Shown piece after piece: positions 9,880 to 21,949 of a stretch of 64,000 bases of DNA. This DNA comes from Agapanthus africanus (taxonomy: Eukaryota > Streptophyta > Magnoliopsida > Asparagales > Amaryllidaceae). The DNA is taken from positions 218,446,996 through 218,510,995 of the forward strand of contig JASDDO010000024.1 of NCBI GenBank assembly GCA_030015575.1, written 5' to 3'. The translations under genes and the position numbers were made by a program. The notes beneath the pieces were generated by a model. That model did not search any database and had not been told where the DNA came from. It saw nothing but the letters and a program-made list of their open reading frames with translations. Positions within the stretch are counted from its first letter, which is position 1. Each line of letters begins with the position of its first letter.

Positions 9880-11890
9880 GTTGATTGTGATTTGGATTGA
9901 TATCAGCATCGCTACACTGGAATATGGTACCATGAGCGAATCATCATCTATCATGAGAGGATTTGGGGATTTTGTCTTTGCTTGGCATCGATATCGCTAC
10001 ACTGGAACATGGTACCAGGAGCGAATCATCATTTGTGCTTGCTTATCAGGAAGCGATGGCTTAGAAGACAGGTTTTAGGTCCCTATCACCTAAGACTTTT
10101 CAATTTTGTGAGCCGTAAGGGTCTCACAAAGCATTTTCTCCCTACGGGTCGTAAGGATCCCATAGGTGTATTTTCTCCTTAGGAGTCATGGGGACTCCTA
10201 AGTGTGTTGCTCCTTTGTGAGTCGTAAGGATCTCATGCGGGAATTTTCTCCTCTCAAAGTCGAGAAGACTTTGTGAGTGCAGTTCATCTCTTTTTTACGA
10301 GTTTGCGCCCTTTCGGGTTTTCACAAACTCGTCGACAGTCCTGCTGTTTTTACTCACGAAACCCTTTCGGGTTTTCATCCGTGCCCATTTTGCTTGTGGA
10401 CATACCTTTTTTTTATTTTTTTATTTTATTATTTTTGGTGGGACTTTGAATGTGGTCTCACCAGTAGGACTTAGGAAAGATTGGGATTGTTTTACGCCCG
10501 TGAATTGTATACGGTTTTGCAGGATGTATGATCCAGACCGTAGGGACGGAAAAATTTCGGGACTTTGTCGGCGTCTGCATTGCTGCACTGGAATATGGTA
10601 CCAGGAGTGACTCATCATTCGCCGTTGGGGTATGGGATTTGGAATTTGGTTGGCGTCTGCATCGCTGCACTGGAATATGGTACCAGGAGCGACTCATCAT
10701 TCGCCATTTGAGGATTAGGGAGCGATGACTTAGGAGACAGGTTTAGATCCCTATCGCCTAAGGCTTTTCAATTTTATGGGCCGTGAGGGTCCCATAAAAG
10801 CATTTTCTCCCTACGAGTCGTAAGGATCCCGCATGTGTATTTTCTCCTTAGGAGTCGTGAGGACTCCTAAGTGTGTTTTTCCTTTATGAGTCATAAGGAT
10901 CCCACAAAGGTTTGTTCTCCTCATGTATCGTGAGGACACATGAGTGGGTCTTCTCAATGGAGCATCATTCCAAAGGCAGAGACCAGCCGCGTAACTGGTG
11001 ATTACGGTGGGGTATGGGTATGATGAGAATTATTTGAGCCCGTGGATTGTATAAGCTGGTCAACTTGGGGAGCCACCGTAGGGCCGGGAGAATTTTGAGA
11101 AATTGGATTTTGGGTGGCGTCTGCATCGCTACACTGGAATATGGTACTAGGAGTGACTCATCATTCTCCGTTTGGGGACTTGGATTTTGGATCTTGTTTG
11201 GCATCAGCATTGCTGCACTGGAACAATGCCAGGAGTAACTCATCATTCGCCTCAGGAGGACTTGGGATTTGGGTTTTCGGTCGGCATCAGCACCGCTAAC
11301 ACTGAAGCGAAATGCCAGGAGCGACTCATCATTTGTCATTGCCCGTTGGGGAACGATGGCTTAGGAGACAGGTTTGGGTCCTTATCACCTAAGGCTTTTC
11401 AATTTTATGAGCCGTAAGGGTCTTATAAAAGCATTTTCTCCCTACGAGTCGAGAGGATCTCGCAGGTGTATGTTCTCCTTAGGAATCGTGAGGATTCCTA
11501 AGTGTGTTGCTCCTTTGTGAGTCGTAAGGATCTCACGCAGGGATTTTCTCCTCACAAGGTCGAGAGGACTTTGCGAGTGTATTTCATCTCTTTTCACGAG
11601 TTTGCGCCCTTTCGGGTTTTCACAAACTCGCCGGTAGTCCTGCTGTTTTTACTCACGGAGCCCTTTCGGATTTTCATCCGTGCTCGTTTTGCTTTTGGGC
11701 ATACCTTTTTTTTTCTTTTTTCTTTTTTCTATTTTCTTCTTTTTTTCACTTCTTCTTCTTTTGCCGCTGGTGGGGATTTTAAAAGTAGTCTCACCGGCAG
11801 GATTTGGGAGAGATAGAGATCATTTACGCCCGTGGATTGTATACGGTTTTACAGGATGTATGATCCAGATCGTAGGGCTGATGTGCTCAA
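9880..11890 (-). repeat. Y 3' UTR: three diverged copies of a composite hairpin block
   Basis: Three copies (about 9900-10520, 10565-11055, 11105-11840) share one order. First come one to three CACTGGAATATGGTACCAGG units followed by GAATCATCAT-like sequence. Then comes GGCTTAGGAGACAGGTTT. A series of hairpins with loop TCGTRAGGA follows. In copies 1 and 3 hairpins built on CCCTTTCGGGTTTTCA come next. The block ends at GATTGTATACGG. The Z 3' UTR (52380-53340) has the same kind of block. No protein frame is conserved across the copies, so the conserved feature appears to be structure in the nucleic acid. Confidence 0.8.
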
Positions 11891-11911
11891 TTCGCCTGCG
11901 ACTTGGAGCAT

Positions 11912-13071
11912 TCACACGTAGTATTTCTTGAGATATCGGCCATTGATGGGTGGCAAGGGCCTTTCTCCCTCGGCACTTATTAGTTGGTAGGATCCTCCGT
12001 CGAACACTTTCTCGATGACGTATGGTCCTTCCCAGTTTGGCTCGAATTTTCCCTTGGCATGTCGATTGGGGATGATCGGTCTTTTGAGCACCAACACCAA
12101 TTCACCTTTCTTGAAAGCGCAGAGACGGGTTATCTTGTCATAGGCCCGTGACATTTGGGCTCGGTATAGCTCCAGATTTTGCTGCACCACGAGCCTCTTT
12201 TCTTCGAGAGCATCGAGCTCTTCAACTCGAAGGAGCACGTTTTCCTCCTCCGTCAACTCGTGCTGAACGACCATTCTTAAGCTTTGAACTTCGACTTCGA
12301 GGGGGAGGACCGCCTCCACTCCGAAGAGCAATGAGTATGGAGTGGACTGAGTTGGAGTATGATGCGTGGTACGATATGCCCACAACGCCTCGTGAAGTTT
12401 GAGATTCCGGTCTCTCTTGTTGGCTGAAGCATTTTTCCTTAGGAGCTTGCATAGAGGCTTATTGAAGGCTTCGGCTAGCCCATTGGCTCTTGAATTATAG
12501 ATGGAGGAATATCTCCAGTCTATCTTGTGTTGAGTAGCGAACCTTGAGACATTGAAGCTCTTGAAGAAGGCCTGTTGTCAGAAATGATTCTTCTTGGTGT
12601 ACCGAAGCGGTATAAAATATTATGCTGGAAGAATGTCAGAATATCTTTTGTCTTGACTTCTTTTAGCGGGACAGCTTCAGCCCATCTAGAGAAGTAGTCT
12701 GTCGCGGCCAGTATGAACCGGTGGCCTTTGGATGATAGAGGATCAATTGGGCCAACAATGTCGGTGCCCCAGACTTCGAAGGGCCACGACGCCACCGTAG
12801 GATGCAACGGATTGGGATGCTTGTGAATGAAATCACCATGGATTTGGCAGATCTGACATTTCTTTGCATGCTCTCCGCAATCCCGTATCATGGTGGGCCA
12901 GTAATACCCAAGCCGTTTGATTTGAAGTCGTATCTTGGGGCCAGATTGGTGAGCACCGCAAACGCCCGAGTGAACATCTTTCATGACCTTTTGGGCTTCG
13001 GCCAATGACGGACACATGAGCCAGAGTTGGTCATATGACCTGCGGTATAACGTGTCATTTACAAACACGTA
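11912..13071 (-). pseudogene. pol: Element Y integrase (Tat lineage)
   Basis: Integrase end of the polyprotein. The zinc-binding part is GVCGAHQSGPKIRLQIKRLG, then HAKKCQICQIHGDFIH (HHCC type). The core follows: WGTDIVGPIDPLSSKGHRF (first catalytic Asp), YFSRWAEAVPL and RRIISDN (second Asp). A frameshift near 12573 moves the frame for WRYSS...LCKLLRKN and then HEALWAYRTTHHTPTQSTPY. The C terminus (GELVLVLKRPI, FEPNWEGPYVIEKVF, PINGRYLKKYYV) ends at 11912. It has no chromodomain, as usual for Tat elements. An in-frame TGA at 13072 separates it from the RNase H part. The enzyme would insert the cDNA into nuclear DNA. Confidence 0.88.
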
Positions 13072-14244
13072 TCAGAGAGCTCTTTTCTTCAGCTGAATCC
13101 TCGCAGATTTTTCTTCGGGCAGCTTGTCGTATCGGAGGTACTCTATGAAGGGTTCTCTCCAATCGGGCTCATCTTGGATGATCGAAGCTTCTTCGGCAGG
13201 ACTGCTCTTCTGTTCCGCGCTTTCCTCTTCTCGTAGAGATACTGGGGGTAGAATTTGCCGGTTCCTGACTGTGATCAAAATTTCGTCCATGTCAGGATCA
13301 GCCAGCTCCTGGGCTAAGCGAGCGAGTATGCCGGCTTTTCCGTTCAACGCTCTGGGGATTCTCATTAGTTCAATGTGAGTGAACCGTTTCATGAGTTCCA
13401 CCACTCGGCCTCTGTACCGAGCTAATTCGGGTTTGTATATCTTATAATCGCCGCTTACTTGGTTGACGACAAGCTGGGAGTCACCGTAAACCCGTAGCCG
13501 AAGGATTTCCATTTCTATGGCGAGCTCCAAACCAGCTATCAGAGCTTCATACTCGGCCTCATTGTTTGTGTGAGGCTCGGTGAGAGCAAAAGAACGCCGT
13601 AGGGTTCTCATTGATAGCGTGATGAACACCAATCCTATCCCTGCTTTTATCTCCGGGACACTTGATTTACTGGAGGTCCTTATCGATGAGGCCCCATCGA
13701 AGTAGAGCTCCCAACATGGCTCGTCATTCTCTAGGTGTAGCACTTGTTCGTCGGGTAACTCGCAATTGAGTGGTGACCCTTCTGGTATGGGATGAGCAGT
13801 GAGAAAGTCTGCAAGAGCTTGCCCTTTTACTGCTTTCTGAGGAGTATAAACTATGTCAAACTCAAGTAGCATGACAATCCATCTTGCCATTCTGCCGGTT
13901 AGGCTCGCTCTGGTCATCAAGTGTTTGAGCGGGTCGACCTTGGAGATCAGCATAACCCGATGAGCGAGCAGATAGTGCCTCAGCTTCTTCACAGCAAATA
14001 TTAGAGCCAGGCATTGCTTTTCGATTGGAGAATAGTTGTGTTCCGCCCCGACTAGAGTTCGACTGAGGTAGTAGAGGGCATTTTCTTTTCCCTCCTCGTT
14101 ATTTTGGGCAAGGAGCGCACTGAGTGACTCATCTAGCGCGGCAGTGTAGAGAATCAGCGGTTTATTTAGAATGGGGGCGGCCAGCACTGGAGGGTGCAAC
14201 AAGTATTGTTTGATGCTTTCGAACGCTGCTTGACATTCGACATC
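13072..14244 (-). pseudogene. pol: Element Y RNase H and archaeal-type second RNase H
   Basis: Frame 14202-13072 starts with the RT-linked RNase H (LILYTAALDESLSALLAQ, NYSPIEKQCLALIFAVKKLR, VKGQALADFLTAHPIPEGSP). A second RNase H follows: WELYFDGASSIRT, TNNEAEYEALIAGLELAIEM, VYGDSQLVVNQVSGDYKIY, GKAGILARLAQELADPD. Two RNase H domains in a row, the second resembling archaeal/plant RNase HI, are a hallmark of the Tat branch. The stop at 14245-14247 is a TAG in the same frame as the RT upstream, and a TGA at 13072 ends the piece. Confidence 0.88.
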
Positions 14245-15129
14245 CTAGATAAAAGGAGCTCCCTTCTTCATGAGCTTTGAGAACGGCCTACACCTTCCGG
14301 ATAAATTTGAGATAAACCTCCGTATATAAGAAAGCTTGCCTTGAAAAGATCTTAGCTGCGTCAGACTCTTCGGAGGGGGCATCTCCATGATAGCCTTTAT
14401 CTTTGATGGGTCAACTTCGATCCCTCGATACCGGACTATAAAACCCAGGAATTTTCCCGATGACACGCCAAAAGCATATTTCAGAGGATTCATCTTCAGA
14501 TCGTATTCCCTCAGTCTGGTGAGAACGGTCCTAAGATCTTGGATATGATCGGCCTTGGTTTTAGCCTTGACGACCAGATCATCAACATAGCATTCGACGA
14601 CTTTATGAATTAGGTCATCAAAGATATTGGTCATTACCCTTTGGTACGTAGCACCTGCGTTCTTCAGTCCGAACGGCATCACCTTGTAGCAGTATATTCC
14701 GATCGGGGTTCGGAATGCTGTGTGCTTCTCATCCTCAGGCGACATCTTGATCTGATTATACCCAGACGAGCCATCCATAAAGGTGAACAGCTCGTAATTT
14801 GAGGTGTCATCGACCATCATTTCTATGATCGGTAGCGGGTAGTCGTCTTTAGGAAATGCCTTGTTGAGGTCCCTGAAATCGACACAAACTCGGATCTGCC
14901 CATTTTTCTTCTTCACTGGGACTATGCATGCGATCCAGTCCGCATATTTCTCTTCCCTGATGAAGCCGGCATCGATGAGTTTCTTAGTTTCCTCGATGAC
15001 CTTTTCTTCTAATTCCCTTCTCATTCTTCGAGGAGCTTGTTTGACTGGCTTGGCATCAGGGGATATAGCCAGCTTATGCACGACCACTTCAGGGGTAAGG
15101 CCTGGCATTTCTTTGTATGTCCATGCGAA
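14245..15129 (-). pseudogene. pol: Element Y reverse transcriptase
   Basis: RT domain in the same frame as its neighbours, bounded by in-frame stops (TGA at 15130, TAG at 14245). Visible blocks: EMPGLTPEVVVHKLAI, ARRMRRELEEKVIEE-like fingers (read as APRRMRRELEEKV), WIACIVPVKKKNGQIRVCVD, FMDGSSGYNQIKM, AFRTPIGIYCYKVMPFGL, and CYVDDLVVKAK with the catalytic YVDD at about 14590. It ends with SFQGKLSYIRRFISNLSGRC. It would copy element RNA into cDNA in cytoplasmic particles. Apart from the flanking stops the domain is intact. Confidence 0.92.
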
Positions 15130-18006
15130 TCAGTCGACGAACTCATGCAGCAGGGCAATTATCTGCTCTTTCATTTCCTCCGACAAGAGTGAGCTGATGT
15201 AGGTCGGCCTTGGATTATCGGGAGTTCCTAAGTCAATCTCGGTTAGCTCATCAAAGGTTGCTTGTCCTCCATCTTCGAGCTTTTGAGGAGCTTCTTCTGG
15301 CTCAGCTATTTCGTCATCATCATTTGACCTTTCGCCGGCCTCACCAACATAGATCATGTAGCACGCTTTAGAATCAGGTTGAACGTAGCCTATGCCCCGT
15401 TTATCTGGAATTCGTCCATCGATGAGTGCTCGGACCTGGGGCGGATACCATAGTCCTTCATAAAACTTTTCTTCGGACTCCGTTTGATATAACCGGCATC
15501 CGCACTTTTTGAAATATTCCCACATCTCGGACGCATAGTATCTGGGATTGAGGACGGCTCTTATGCCTCTCTCATATGGAAGGCATGCGACAGACAAATC
15601 GTCCGGGTGCACAACGGGGCTTGACCCATAAAACAGGATGCCTTTTTGTCCACTTTTCCTTCCGGGGACGTAGAAAGTTTTCAGCTGGTCCACGGTGGAG
15701 ACTGACAACGCATCGAGCTCTTTGCACATCTTCTCCAGAAACCTTGTGACGGCTAGGGACCCTTCCACAATTTCGAAGGTCTCTCGTAGTTTCGCTTGTT
15801 GCATGGGGGTCCAATCTGCACCGCTGTTGCACGGTAGATCCTCTTCCTCCGACTCTTCAGTGTCGCTGCCAAGATGAGGGCGGACTTTGCTGCTAGATGG
15901 GCCTTCAGTAACAGATTCGTCCGTATCGCTACCGAAACGAGGGCGAGTTTTACGGAAGGATTGACTTCCAGCGTCGGACTCATCAGTGCCGCTACCGAAA
16001 TGCGGGCGCACTTGGGCGGTTTTGCTTTTGAAAGTGACAGCCTGCTCAGACTTGATTTTGAGTTTCGGGGTTGTTCTATCCTCAGTCAGTTGTGGCTTAG
16101 CATTTTGGTAGATCATAAAGTACCGAGAATCTTCATATCGGACTTCATGCACACCGAACGGCTGGATGTCTCCGTCAATGCGTCTTTCTTCGCCATTTTT
16201 AGTATACTTCATGCATTGATGGAGAGTTGACGGACTAATGCCGTAATCGTGGAGCCACGGCCGTCCCAAGAGAATCTTGTAAGAAGTGTCGGCGTCGATC
16301 ACGTATATCTTAGCTTCAGTTTGCAGATCCCCGAATTTGATTGGCAAAGCTATAGACCCCAGAACTTGCTGGCAGTTTTGATTAAAGCTTTGAATGACAA
16401 TCCTTTCCCTCTACAGGTGTCGGACGTCCATTGATAAACTCTTCAGTGTCCGCAAGTTCATGATGTTCACTGAGGACCCCGGATCGATCAATATGCGATT
16501 AATCCGATCTCCGTCGCTGTACCCGGTCACGTAAAGCGACCGATTATGCTCAGCCGTTCTCAATACCAAGTCTTCATCCTTAAATGTGACTGCGGCGGCT
16601 TGCAAAGTGTACTGAGCTTCTTTCATATTAATTTCCGCAAAGCGAGCCTGATACCGCTCAGGGTTTTGTAGGGCATGAATGAGAACATCTCTAAGCTCTT
16701 TAGATAGGACCAAGGCATCGTAAATGCTCAGGAGAGACGGAAGCTTCCGGAGGTGAGCCAAGACATTATAGTCCACCGAGGAAGGACTTGAGTTTTCATC
16801 AGCCGGCTCTCTGCCATCTTCCTCATTAGCCACATGTTTTTCCTTTCCTTTTGGGGCATTTCCCTGATTTGGCGGCAGTGTCCTGCCGCTTCTGAGCTGG
16901 ATTTGATTGGCCTTTGTGGCGAGCTCCTCGTCCTCTTTGGGAAAACAGAGCTCCTCCTCAGAGTCGCTGCCAAGATGGGTGGCGTAGCATGTCACTACTG
17001 GGATCTCTTCATTGGAGTCTTCTTCTAACTCCTCCATAATTTCAGCCGCTTGTACAGGGAAGAACTCCCTCAATTGAATCAGTGTTCTTTCCTTCTGTTC
17101 ATAATCTTCGAGTGAATCGATATATTTTTGAATTGTTGATCTCCCTGCAGACTCTTTTTTGCGCCGAGCTGCACTTTTCTTCTTCTTGAGCTTCTTGGAT
17201 TTTGAGCCCGATGGAGCCGCATTGGCAGCTGGGCTGGTAGGCTTCTTCTGTCCTTCCCATTCTGTCTTGGGCACTTTTTGAAGCAGCTTTAGCATCTTCT
17301 TCGTCTTATTAGATATGTGCTTACTCCAAGAAGGCTGTGGCGAGTCGGTCTCATTTCTCAGGGCAGCGGGTTCGGCTGTCTGCTCCCAAAAGGCTTCAGC
17401 TTCTGTCTGTATAAAGTTGGTGGTTGCAACTTGATTGTTTACCAACACACTTTTGGACAGCTCGATCTCTCCAGCCTTGTATTGCTTCTCGACCCAGTCT
17501 TTGAAGATATAGCAATCCTCGATCGCATGGCTCACTACTCGGTGGTACGGGCAATACAGAGGATTGTCGGTCATTTTTTCTTCTTGGGGTCTTTTCAACT
17601 CCGGCAATTGTAGGCCGTTGTTCAAGGCATCTTTAAATATCTTGCGGACCTTGTCCCTTCTGAAAGAGTAAACCTTGTTCTTCTTCTCCTCCAGGGAAGG
17701 CCCATCTCCTCCCAGTAATGGCTTTCGAGACCGGTTGGTTTTAGATTCGCCCGCCCTTCGCTTTTCTTCATTGTCGGACGCATTGAAGACATTGGTACTG
17801 CTGGAACTCCTGCTTCTATGGTTGTCGTCCCGCTTGCTTTTCCAAGTTTTGTCTCTCTGAGAGTCCGGCGGGGACTCTTGCTTCGAGCGTTCCAGCATTT
17901 GGACTTTCTTGGTAAGCTCTTGAAACGTCTTGAGGCCTGCTGTACACAAGAATGGGAGCATCCAATTGCTTAGGTTCCCAATGAGAAGGCTGACGGACTG
18001 GTCCTG
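15130..18006 (-). pseudogene. gag-pol: Element Y gag C terminus, protease and linker
   Basis: One frame with a single TAG at 16411-16413. From the right: a Ser/Lys-rich gag tail; VYSFRRDKVRKIFKDALNNG; a zinc-knuckle-like YCPYHRVVSHAIEDCYIFKDW; a basic KKLKKKK linker; IQKYIDSLEDYEQKE; an acidic SDSEEEL patch; DYNVLAHLRKLPS; and the protease motif ILIDPGSSVNIMN (DPG in place of the more usual DTG) at about 16490. After the stop the protease continues (YKILLGRPWLHDYGISPST). Then comes an acidic linker with three repeats of RPxFGSDTDES-like words (15850-16010), a domain with TFYVPGRKSGQKGILFY, and the entry to RT. The linker repeats look like recent duplications. Confidence 0.85.
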
Positions 18007-19062
18007 CTACAGCGGCGGTTCGCACTTGACTGTGAGATTACGCCATCGGGCGATAAAGTCGGTGTTGCTTTCATTCTTCCCCGGCTTGGTCCTCACAAGG
18101 CCGGCAATGGAGATTTTATCACTGACGCTCATGAACCTTTGCCGAAACAGAGACTCCATTTGGGCAAAGGTAATGACGGACCCGTCTGGTATACTCGCGT
18201 ACCAGTCGAAGGCGACACCGGTCAGGCTGTTGACAAACTGACGAAGAAGGAGCGCGTCATTGCCCCCTGTATTTCCGCACGATGCTTTGAAGTGGGCGAC
18301 GTGCTGATTTGCATTCCCCGTTTCGTCAAATCTTCCGAACTTAGGAATGACATAGCCGCTTGGGAACTCGATCAGATCGTACTGTGCGGGATATGGCCGC
18401 CCACTACTGCCAATTTCTTTCTGCACTTCAGCTTCAGCCACCAATGTCTTAACTTTGCTGGTGACCAAATCCATTATCCGATCTTGTGTTAGCGGGATAG
18501 TGCTATCTGGGGCCATGGTGTCCCCAGAAGCGGAATGTGGCCGTCTTTCATGCTGCTTGACCAGTCTTGGACCCAAAGGAACAGGCATTTGCTGCTTCGG
18601 ATTGTCATCACCCGGCTGATAAGTAGCGACTTGTGCTTGATTGGGAGGCGCTCGAGCAATTTGAGCCGTAAGCTGCATCACAACGTTCGTTAGGTCGTCG
18701 ATCTTCGAATAGAGCTTGGCCATCTCTTTATCTTTGCTCTTGAGCTGTTTTCGAAGTTCTTGAAGCAGCTCTTGCTCCGCGGTCCTGGGGCGGAAAGTCA
18801 GCTCTTCCTCACTGTCCGAGCTTGACTCTGCATGGACCGAGGGGTCTTTCTTCCTATCATCCTCATCGAGAGGGTTTTCTTCATCCAGCGGAGGCGGCTG
18901 TTCTTGGGCAGCGGCAATCACATTCAAGCCAGATTGGGCTTGGGATGTGGTAGCCCCATCCTTGCCTTTGCTGCGAAGGTTGTCGCTGGAGCGCCCGCCC
19001 GCCATGTAGACCGTATGGATAATATATCCGGCCGTCTTTTTATCATCGGCGGCTGATTTCAT
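18007..19062 (-). pseudogene. gag: Element Y gag (capsid)
   Basis: 352-codon frame starting MKSAADDKKTAGYIIHTVYM and ending at a TAG (18007-18009) that lies in the same frame as the downstream gag tail. It has an acidic stretch (DSEEELTFRPRTAEQ), then a coiled-coil-like ELRKQLKSKDKEMAKLYSKI. The conserved capsid part follows: YDLIEFPSGYVIPKFGRFDE, NANQHVAHFKASCGNTGGND, LLLRQFVNSLTGVAFDWYAS and SLFRQRFMS. This is the retrotransposon gag fold that builds the particle. The frame is clean except for the terminal stop. Confidence 0.87.
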
Positions 19063-19922
19063 AGATCGCTGTCTTGACCCCTTTGTTTCGGTAGCTGGCA
19101 GTCGATTGAAGGGGGTGGCCTGGCCGGATTCTTGAATGGTGCTGGCGCTTCTTTTCTGGATTTGCCCTGCTGCTTTCGTGCGGCACAGAGCGCCTGATAG
19201 ACTTTTGAAGAGACGATGTCATACTTTTTCTGTTGGGGCCGGGACACGTCTCTTTGTAGCATTGTTCGGACCGCTGTCTTCTTGATTCTGGCGGTCATGG
19301 CATTTTTCTAAACCCACTTCAGAGGCTCGAAGGAATTACTGATTCTTACGTCCGACTCAGCCGTCGTCGCGAGGCGACCCTGCACTTGGAACTTCACAAG
19401 ATTCCATTTGGCCGAAGCGCTGGCCCTCTTGTTGGCTCGATACCTGAGCCGCTTCTACCTTAACTTTTCTGTTCTAAGCACCTGGCAGACTTCGGCTCTT
19501 TGGGAAGACACCGCAGACCGGGCGATGGAGGGCTTTGGAGATACGCTCGATTGTTCATTTGTTGGAGTCATCGCCTGAGCTCATCCGCAACATTTAATGT
19601 TTCCCTTTGTACCGAAAGTCTTGCCCCCAGTTGGAGCGCCAAAGAGTCGTTCAGACACCGTCTTAAGTTTCGGTTGTGGTACCTTGGCGATCACGACATT
19701 CGGCCTCTTTCCCCTTGAGACCGGCTTGGCCGCCTGCTTTGCCGGGATTTCTGCCAGATGAGCGCTTCCAGCAGGGTAGATGACGACGGAGCCAAACTGG
19801 CGGGGCAGTTCCTCCCACTGTCGACTGAGGCTTGCGGGGAGAAACACATGGGCATTGACCTTGACCATGTACGGGATCGGGGTCGCGTTGGAAGCTGAAT
19901 TCGTCTTGGGAGACATTGTCAT
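19059..19922 (-). pseudogene. gag: Element Y gag N-terminal region (broken)
   Basis: Two pieces upstream of the capsid frame. 19922-19581 starts at an ATG (MTMSPKTNSASNATPIPYM) with VFLPASLSRQWEELP and SVVIYPAGSAHLAE, a Lys/Pro-rich run and VSERLFG. 19298-19059 is basic (IKKTAVRTMLQRD, KKYDIVSSKVYQALCAARKQ). They are separated by about 280 bp without a continuing frame. The VSERLFG word resembles the S-x-F-x-R-L words repeated in the matching region of Z (62200-62900). Function is unknown. Confidence 0.6.
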
Positions 19923-20031
19923 CGAAAGTTGATTGCTGCATGGGAAAAAACATCATTTCAGTTTAGGCAATCGATATGTATATTGATTGAGTTCGCATGA
20001 ACATTTAACCCGAAATATGGGAGGAGAGAAA

Positions 20032-20055
20032 GGTCCCACCGGGCGTGCCAGAATC
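20032..20055 (-). promoter_or_regulatory. Element Y primer-binding site region
   Basis: On the minus strand the LTR end is followed by GATTC and then TGGCACGCCCGGTGGGAC. A TGG start a few bases after the LTR is the usual primer-site layout. It is not the initiator tRNA-Met site used by X and W. I cannot assign the tRNA. Confidence 0.6.
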
Positions 20056-21471
20056 TGTAGGGTGTTTTTTGTCACCCCATTGAGATGAGAATATGCGCAC
20101 GCTTGTCAGGCATACCACAGATTCCCCCTGCCTAGGGTAGGCCGGGGTTTATTGATTGTGGGGATCCGAATCTCCGGCAGCCGCGGACTAAGCTGCCGTT
20201 AATTACCCCTCGCCTTTGGGGCGAGGGAACCTCCGATTAACGGGTTAAACTGGTCATGCGAACTCAATGTGCAGTGTACGTATGTTGTTTTGGAGGGGGG
20301 TTTGGATATATCGGGAGCCACGCAGAGTTTTTACGGGGGTCCCGCTACCCGGATAGCGGGCTGGGGGTCAAGGGGGCTAGCAGCCCCCTTGCGGGGTGCG
20401 GGGCAGGGCCCCGTTAGAAATTTTTTTCTAACAGGGACTGTGTCGTAGAGTATGTGTGTATCTGTGTGTGTGTATATATATATGTGTATATATGTATACA
20501 TATATAAAAAAGGGAAAAAAGCGCCCAAAGGACACGTAGGGTCAGCGCCCAAAGGACGCGTGGGGTCAGCGCCTTGAGCGCTGGGCGCTTAGGTGCTGGG
20601 CGCTTGAGCGCTAGCGCGTCACGTGTCGGCACGTGGGCGCTTTGCGCTCGAGCGCAAGCGCGACACGTGTCGGCACGTGGGCGCTTTGCGCTCGAGCGCA
20701 GGGCGCTGGAGCGCAAGCGCGCCACGTGTCGGCACGTAGGCGCTTTGTGCTCGAAAAAAGGGGCTTTTAGTCTCAGAAATAGGGTTTAAGATCCCAAAAG
20801 AGGATTTAGAGTGGAGTTAAACTCCTAAAATATTTTGGTTGACGAAAGGGGTTCTTCTTCTTCCTCCTCTGTTGGCTGGATCTTGAAGATCAAGAGATAT
20901 GAGATTTTTAAAAATCTCTCCTTTTTGAGATCTAAAGACAGATCCAAGTTCCCTTTGTGGGTTTTGTGGTGAAAAACTATTTAGTTTTATAGAATGAAGA
21001 GTAAAACTCTTGATTTAATTCAAAAGAAAGAAGAAGGTTTTGGAACCTTGAAGAAGGAGAAAAGATCTCAGATCTAAAACTTTTTTGGAGAGAGAAAAAG
21101 TTGTTGAAATATTTCATTATCTTTGCCTTTAGAGGCCATACACTTTACACATAGCCCCTTGGGCTTCACAAAATGGCATTTTGCCTATCCCATGGCTCAT
21201 GTGCCATTTCTTTTTTGCACATAAGCCATGGGCTTTACAAAAATTTGGCTTTATGCCCATTTTTCTTACATTTATCCATAAAATAAAAGAAAAGAAATAC
21301 AACAAAACTATTTATTACAAAATTTTTATCTTGGCATGGGGGGAGGCCGGCCGTTTCATGTTCGGGCTCGACCCGGGCATGGGCCCACTGGATCTGGGCT
21401 TAGGCCCACTTGGCTTGGGGTTGACTTTGATTTTGACTTGGTCAACCGGGGTGTAAATTTTTACCCCAACA
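20056..21471 (-). repeat. Element Y middle LTR
   Basis: Matches 7132-8516 from TGTAGGG to CCCCAACA. Length is 1416 against 1385 bp. Differences include a 21-bp insert at about 21390, a duplicated GCGCCCAAAGGAC word near 20520-20560 and one fewer 59-bp CACGTG unit. It serves as the 5' LTR of Y and is also followed at 21472 by a polypurine tract and 3' UTR, so it is also the 3' LTR of a truncated upstream copy. Confidence 0.85.
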
Positions 21472-21949
21472 AATTGCCCCCCATCAATAAATGCACACCA
21501 CATATGTGGGTCGTGTGCATGAAATTGATGGATCTTGTTTTACTTGGAGGCGACCTGATTTGGTTCCCGCTTTTTGGGAAGCTGGCACTGCCATTTTTAC
21601 GACATGGACGGTCGTTGCTTGACATGTCTCCGAGACAGAGTGTCCGTGATAGAAGTTTCCCTGGCCCGTAGTGATCTGGTTCCCGTTTTGTAGGAATCCT
21701 GCGTTGCCCTTTTTACGACATGGACGGTCAATGCTGCCCTTTTTGCGACTTGGACGGTCGATGCTGCCCTTTTTGCGACTTGGACGGTCGGTGCTGCCCT
21801 TTTAGCGACGTGGACGGTCGATGCTGCCCTTTTTGCGACATGGACGGTCGGTGCTGCCCTTTTTGCGACGTGGACGGTCGATACTGCACTTTTTGCGACG
21901 TGGACGGTCGATGCTGCCCTTTTTGCGACGTGGACGGTCGATGCTGTCC
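21472..21949 (-). mobile_element. Truncated second Y copy (polypurine tract plus minisatellite stub)
   Basis: From AATTGCCCCCCATCAATAAA the sequence repeats 8517 onward, including the 30-bp minisatellite. It breaks inside a unit at about 21947 where X sequence (AAGAGTATCGCATATCGGGC) resumes. The junction shares GTC with the X sequence. The rest of this copy, its outer LTR and 291 bp of X are missing. Confidence 0.85.

Larger units (their letters stand above)
7132..21949 (-). mobile_element. Element Y: Tat-lineage Ty3/gypsy element with extra LTR and tandem stub
   Basis: Inserted in the 3' LTR of X. Left to right: LTR (7132-8516), 3' UTR with 30-bp minisatellite and hairpin arrays, minus-strand gag-pol (11912-19922), primer-site region, second LTR (20056-21471), then again the start of the 3' UTR and minisatellite (21472-21947). 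On the minus strand this is the tail of a first copy, an LTR, a full internal region and an LTR, that is, two copies sharing one LTR. The outer part of the first copy is gone together with 291 bp of X. The polyprotein has few lesions: five in-frame stops and one frameshift in the gag-to-integrase part. Confidence 0.85.

Noticed and set aside
10458..11339. Reading frames across the Y hairpin blocks
   Set aside because: They are repeats of CACTGGAATATGGTACC units in shifting frames, not conserved between the three blocks.
11912..19922. Intact, active Y gag-pol
   Set aside because: In-frame stops at 18007, 16411, 15130, 14245 and 13072 and a frameshift near 12573 make this copy inactive, although few lesions separate the domains.
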